A stretch of 35,042 nt of DNA from Apostichopus californicus. Taxonomy: Eukaryota > Echinodermata > Holothuroidea > Aspidochirotida > Stichopodidae. The translations under genes and the position numbers were made by a program. Location: assembly GCA_020650975.1 (NCBI GenBank), contig JAIPMN010003379.1, positions 1-35,042 on the forward strand, given 5' to 3'. The notes under the pieces were generated by a model. That model was given only the letters and a program-made list of their open reading frames with translations. It was not told the origin of the DNA and made no database searches. Of this stretch, positions 31,205-35,042 are shown one piece after another (position 1 is the first letter of the stretch; each line of letters begins with the position of its first letter).

Positions 31205-31754
31205 TTAAAGCAGCATTTTGCGTTGAGTCACAATTTTTCCTCAGTTTTTGAGTTTTTATCATAATACAATCACAAACGACCAAAGTAAGACTTTCCCATA
31301 TTTTTTACCCCACGGTGAACGGTAATTAGCAAGTAATTAAGGCTATTATACGATTTTGACATTTGTGTCTCCCAGACAAATCTGATCAGTATTTATCACA
31401 TGCAGCACTGCAAAACCGCCAATTCAAATTCAACCAATCAGTGCACACATGTTTATGTATGACCTTGGGCTAAGAATAGACTCACTCATTGGTAATCCCT
31501 CAGCTTCGGTACGCTATTAGTAGTGCAGTAAAGTATACACACACGCAGGCCGACAAGGTTCCTATAAGTGGGAGGAGTGTATCAAAGCCAAAGATTCAAA
31601 ATACGAATGTCAGAAAAATGTCATTTTTTTTGCACTTTTCGGGAATATTTTGAGTTGAAACTTTTCAGTTAGCTTAGTTTACTTCATTGGTATAGTATCA
31701 TATAATATCCTAGGATTGGAAAATTTCGAGAATCAACGCAAATTGCTGCTTTAA
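31205..31754. mobile_element. TTAA-flanked MITE with about 25-bp inverted termini
   Basis: Left end TTAAAGCAGCATTTTGCGTT (from 31205) and right end, read on minus from 31754, TTAAAGCAGCAATTTGCGTT. Over 25 bp the termini differ at two positions (12 and 23), and weaker similarity (ATTTTTCC against AATTTTCC) continues inward. TTAA at both ends fits a TTAA target duplication as used by piggyBac and Kolobok transposons, leaving a body of 542 bp (31209-31750). No transposase-like frame is present. CpG is denser inside than in the flanking DNA to the left. The superfamily is unresolved. Confidence 0.85.
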
Positions 31755-32163
31755 GAGAGATTATATAAACCTGCTTAGCCTTACTTTCTGAATCATATAA
31801 AGTTCACAGGTCACGAGAAAGCAAAATTGATAGAAATTAACAACCGCCATTGTAAATTAGATCGTGGACTGCGGTGTAAGTGAATCTATACTACAGTCAA
31901 TGCTTAGCAAAGAACAACTGAAATCGTTTGGTTACAGTGTACTGCTTCTGTGTCACAACTTAATTGCTAACGATATGCACATGCTGGTCATGCACATAAC
32001 CCATGTCACATGTTTATGTGAAAACATAACATTTTGAAGCCCTATCATACATTTCATTATAGACACGACCTAACCGATCCCTCGATCGCTCGTTTTGTTA
32101 CCATTGTATAGTGATTGATCACACAACCATTACGATGTAATTTTCATCCAAATTTAATGACCC
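31755..32163. other. Non-coding stretch
   Basis: No gene recognised. CpG is moderately frequent (for example CCGATCCCTCGATCGCTCG near 32075). Confidence 0.5.
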
Positions 32164-32184
32164 ATTCGCTGAGGTCGAGCGAAT
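32164..32184. repeat. Small hairpin next to an A-rich tract
   Basis: ATTCGCT (32164-32170), loop GAGGTCG, AGCGAAT (32178-32184). It immediately precedes a roughly 95-base A-rich block. Confidence 0.8.
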
Positions 32185-32279
32185 GAAAAAATACAAAAAC
32201 TAACACAAAACAAAGAAACAAACATCCAAACTACCAAGCAAAAACCAAACAATAGAGAAACTCAAAAAAAAAAAAAAAC
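32185..32279 (+). repeat. A-rich, T-poor tract
   Basis: About 95 bases of A with scattered C and G (ACAAAA, AAACAAAG, CAAACCAAA), ending in a run of about 14 A. Strand-biased A-richness of this kind can be a decayed retroposon tail. No retroposon body could be identified upstream. Confidence 0.75.
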
Positions 32280-32742
32280 TAGGAAAGACAAAAGCAAGGG
32301 TCCGATTAATGTTTCATTTCAATACAATAACATAGGATAGGACAAATTTGTTTACTGGAATAGATCGTTTAGACCGTCGAGATGGAAAGCATATGGGGTC
32401 TTAATGCATTTTGTTGCTGTAGCATATACCCTTCTCCTTCGTTACACTCTGTGACAACATCAACAGAAAATAAATAGTTTTGCCTCTAAATTTTTTAAGT
32501 TTATGACTACATTCATCAAAAGGTATAGAAATACACATTTTACCCAACCAAGATTGAAACTGTTCTGACAATCGTTGCAGCGTACCTAACTACTGTTTTC
32601 CAAATCCGGCCTTTTCTTTACTTATAAGCTATAAATGTGAAATTTTAAATACGTAGGGACATGGATATTTCATGTTTCAGCCTTTCTTTAATGTTCTAGT
32701 TTGTTTTGAATAACGTCTTTGTCTGCTAACATTCATTACTAT

Positions 32743-33150
32743 TGTTACGCCCTGGGGTGTTCGGGATGCGTGTACCCCGTATTTCCCAGTATTTCCCAGG
32801 GCTACTCAGAATATGTTTCCCCGAGTTTTAAGAATAATTTACCATGCGATATGTTGCCCTATCATTCACCATTTCACTTACTTTTGTTCTATTATGCAGG
32901 TCTCTTTTACTCTCTCCGTCGTCTGCCATCACCAGCATTCCAGGCTTTCGCTCGTTTTAGCTTTTTAGTTGTTCTGTTTAGCGTTTATCTATTTTACTAT
33001 CACTTGCTCTCTATACCTTGTTTAATTAAGACGGTGTTGTTTGTTATGTATTTTGTGCTTTAAAGGACTTGATTTATTTCGTTGCGGTTGGGCATCGAGG
33101 GCGAGTCCTTTCGAGAGAGAGATGGGGGTGGTGTTATCGACCCTGGGTAT
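32743..33150 (+). mobile_element. Possible LTR-retrotransposon remnant
   Basis: TGTTACGCCCTGGGG at 32743 and TGTTATCGACCCTGGG at 33132 are similar, 389 bp apart, and both look like LTR 5' ends. The second directly follows a polypurine tract (GAGAGAGAGATGGGGGTGG, 33113-33131), the arrangement at the start of a 3' LTR. The interval is CpG-rich and differs in composition from its surroundings. GCCCTGGG and CCCAGGGC near its start can pair. No second copy of a full LTR, primer-binding site or pol domain is visible. The two open frames (32719-33063, 33082-33354) show no recognised domain. I treat this as weak evidence. Confidence 0.3.
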
Positions 33151-35042
33151 AGAAGTCAATTTTCTATTTCTAAGAGGGAACACATCGTTCCGTTAAAAAA
33201 AATAATTGGGCTACATCAAACGTACGTTATATTTAAGCAGAAAATGATTTCTTTTTATATTAAACTTTTATTCAAAATGAAACGAAACGAAACGAATATT
33301 TCCTACAGCAGCCCTTCCTTTGCTAAAAATAATTTTAAAGAATTACTTTTGTAATATCTTGAGAGAAGTTCAACCACAAAAGATCACATGCGCGGTAATA
33401 TAATGTCCCTGAAGATTTTGCATTCAGATAATGATGATTGTGAAACATCAGAAGTTTATATAATGGATACTATACACTAATTTTTCGATTGCAAGCTTAC
33501 TTGAAATGTGAACACGATAGGATTGGTAGACAGTTTCCTTTTCACCGATGTTGTATCTTAGACCATAGACAAACTGATGTGCGTGATAGTTTTCGTCAGT
33601 TCAATATAAACTAAAAAGACAGTTGGGCGTAATAAAGAAAGGACTGGCATTTGCAAAGTACTCCTGAGAGTAAAATACATCAGCTTATGTTTCACAGTCG
33701 AACTATTTTAATGTCACACTTGATGTGCTTGTCTCGCTGTTGCGAAAGACTCGAAGAGTATGCCCCTAGTTCTTTGACAATGATGGCACCAGGCCAAGAG
33801 AACCAACAATTTAAGCATACCCTGGATATAAAAAATATATTCGCGAAGTGATCAACTCTCAATATGAGCCTCTTACGAATTGGAACTGATTATATGATCA
33901 TGACGATGGTGAATAGACAAACATGTGACATATGTATCTTATACTTGCTGGTATAGGTGTTTAAATGTCAAAGCTCAAACAGGCTATTCAACACATAAAT
34001 CAACCAAATGAATACAAGAAACTGCAATCTTGAATGCTGTAGCTCTTTGGAAGCAGTCAGTGTATTGTATTTACAGTGTGCATATTTGAGACGTCTGTTG
34101 TTTAATGTGAGTAATATTAACATGATCAATCTTTGGAATTGATTGAGCTGAGACATTTAACATAATATTTAATAATTCACTCAACCCCTTTTAAATCCAC
34201 GAGATCTATCATATCAAAGTCCGAGTTAAATGCACCGAGCCGTCTACATGTGACGAGAACTGTAACTAACAAGGATAAAAAAGTGTCAGTTTTTTGAAAA
34301 TTTCGCTGTGACGGAATCAGTTTTGCTGGACATTATTACTCGTACTTAGATGCATGCTATATTCACTTCAATTTTGCAAATGTCGTCATGTGCATTACTT
34401 TGTGCGCTAAGTGAGCAAGATTACTTCTAAGACTTGGACAAGCCCAAACGAGCACTGATGATTATAAGAGGTAAACGCAACCAGTTAAGAAATTGGTTTA
34501 TGAACGTACTGCGGAGTATATCATTTGAGTTCATTAATAGTCAGCATAGAGTATTAGAGTTCACCCCGTTCATTCACTTATCTTGCATCGGAATGTGCCC
34601 CTAGTTAGATAAAATTCCCGATTTAAATTTTATGTACCATAATCATGTAAAGAGATTGAAGAACGAATTAATTCAGTGGTATATTGTACTATTTGTGTTA
34701 AGTTTTTTCGCCTTTTCTAGTAGTGCAAATTTTGTTGCAATTTAAGATGTAGTTCGAACCTTCCGCATTGAATTTATGCAATTCTTTCTCATTTCGCGAC
34801 TATTCTGTTGTCTGGTACTGGCAGATCACACATTAAAGTAGTGGACTCCATGAACAGTGTGAAGGTTCGAAACTATTTCTTATTTATGTCCAGTACGTCT
34901 GTTATGATGCTCGACCTTAAAGTAATATGATAATAGCATTCTCAAATGGGTAGAATATTGATATAAATAAACACTTTTACTTTGCGTGTTATGGAACAGC
35001 TCACATGGTGATAGTGAAAATGCTACTCGTACATTGGAACGT
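33151..35042. other. Non-coding stretch, CpG-denser, no gene recognised
   Basis: No convincing exon. CpG count is high for this window (about 23 in 34201-34860). This would suit proximity to a gene start or recently inserted, less methylation-decayed DNA. The frames at 33651-33851 (plus, no ATG at its beginning) and 33968-34156 (minus) are unsupported. Confidence 0.45.
34753..34871. repeat. 11-bp inverted repeat pair, about 97 bp apart
   Basis: TTCGAACCTTC (34753-34763) and GAAGGTTCGAA (34861-34871) are exact reverse complements. They could be the ends of a very small foldback element. No target-site duplication was seen. GGTTCGAA also resembles a pol III B box, but no tRNA fold surrounds it. 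Confidence 0.7.

Noticed and set aside
32719-33063. 114-codon frame with hydrophobic C-terminal half, possible membrane protein
   Set aside because: The beginning is not an ATG with good context and hydrophobicity comes from T-rich sequence. It overlaps a likely retroelement remnant and no family was recognised.
34861-34871. B-box-like GGTTCGAA suggesting a tRNA gene
   Set aside because: No A box, no cloverleaf and no pol III terminator at the right spacing; better explained as one arm of an inverted pair.

Overview
The window reads as AT-rich, mostly non-coding genomic DNA from an animal. GT/AG-bounded exon candidates, sparse CpG over most of the length, tRNA-derived SINEs, non-autonomous DNA transposons, minisatellites and a 10-N assembly gap all indicate a eukaryotic scaffold. 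The two SINE-like elements (an agcgctttaca-type element with a tRNA head, and one with an (ACAT)n tail) look like families I associate with marine deuterostomes. An echinoderm, perhaps a sea cucumber, or a hemichordate is my best guess. That guess is from memory of repeat families and is not proven by the sequence. No bacterial-style operon, rRNA gene, CRISPR array or intact tRNA gene is visible, and almost all open frames here are chance or repeat-derived.

Layout. 1-8.3 kb: non-coding, with C-rich tracts, a 4 x 16-bp tandem repeat (4421-4484) and a transposon fragment carrying an 18-bp perfect palindrome (4893-5085). 8.3-10.9 kb: a repeat cluster with a G-rich tract, a 41-bp duplication, a 46-bp minisatellite, a perfect 16-bp-stem hairpin and a complete MITE with an 8-bp target-site duplication (10543-10831). 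10.8-15.8 kb: nothing recognisable. 15.8-16.4 kb: a CpG-richer stretch leading into the one convincing coding exon (ATG at 16268, donor at 16412), which encodes a 48-residue N-terminus with a KTVRF protein-phosphatase-1-docking-like motif. Two downstream segments with good acceptors (17065 and 19943) continue its phase-0 frame and may be further exons. 18.45-18.77 kb: a tRNA-derived SINE on the minus strand.

20.62-21.90 kb: the most striking object, a tandem array of 54/57-bp units organised into a 219-bp four-unit higher-order repeat. Most units carry a hairpin, and the array is interrupted by an assembly gap. 22-31 kb: non-coding, with a second SINE, a hAT-like terminus, several G-rich tracts, a 15-bp minisatellite and small hairpins. 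31.2-31.75 kb: a TTAA-flanked MITE. From about 31.2 kb to the end CpG becomes several-fold denser than in the tracts I sampled earlier, and a possible LTR-retrotransposon remnant lies at 32.74-33.15 kb.

The supportable picture is one gene start (promoter, exon 1, long intron or introns) on the plus strand inside repeat-rich DNA. I did not find a clearly new multi-gene system. The best candidates for novelty are the hairpin-bearing higher-order array, the two structurally complete MITEs and the unidentified gene beginning at 16268.
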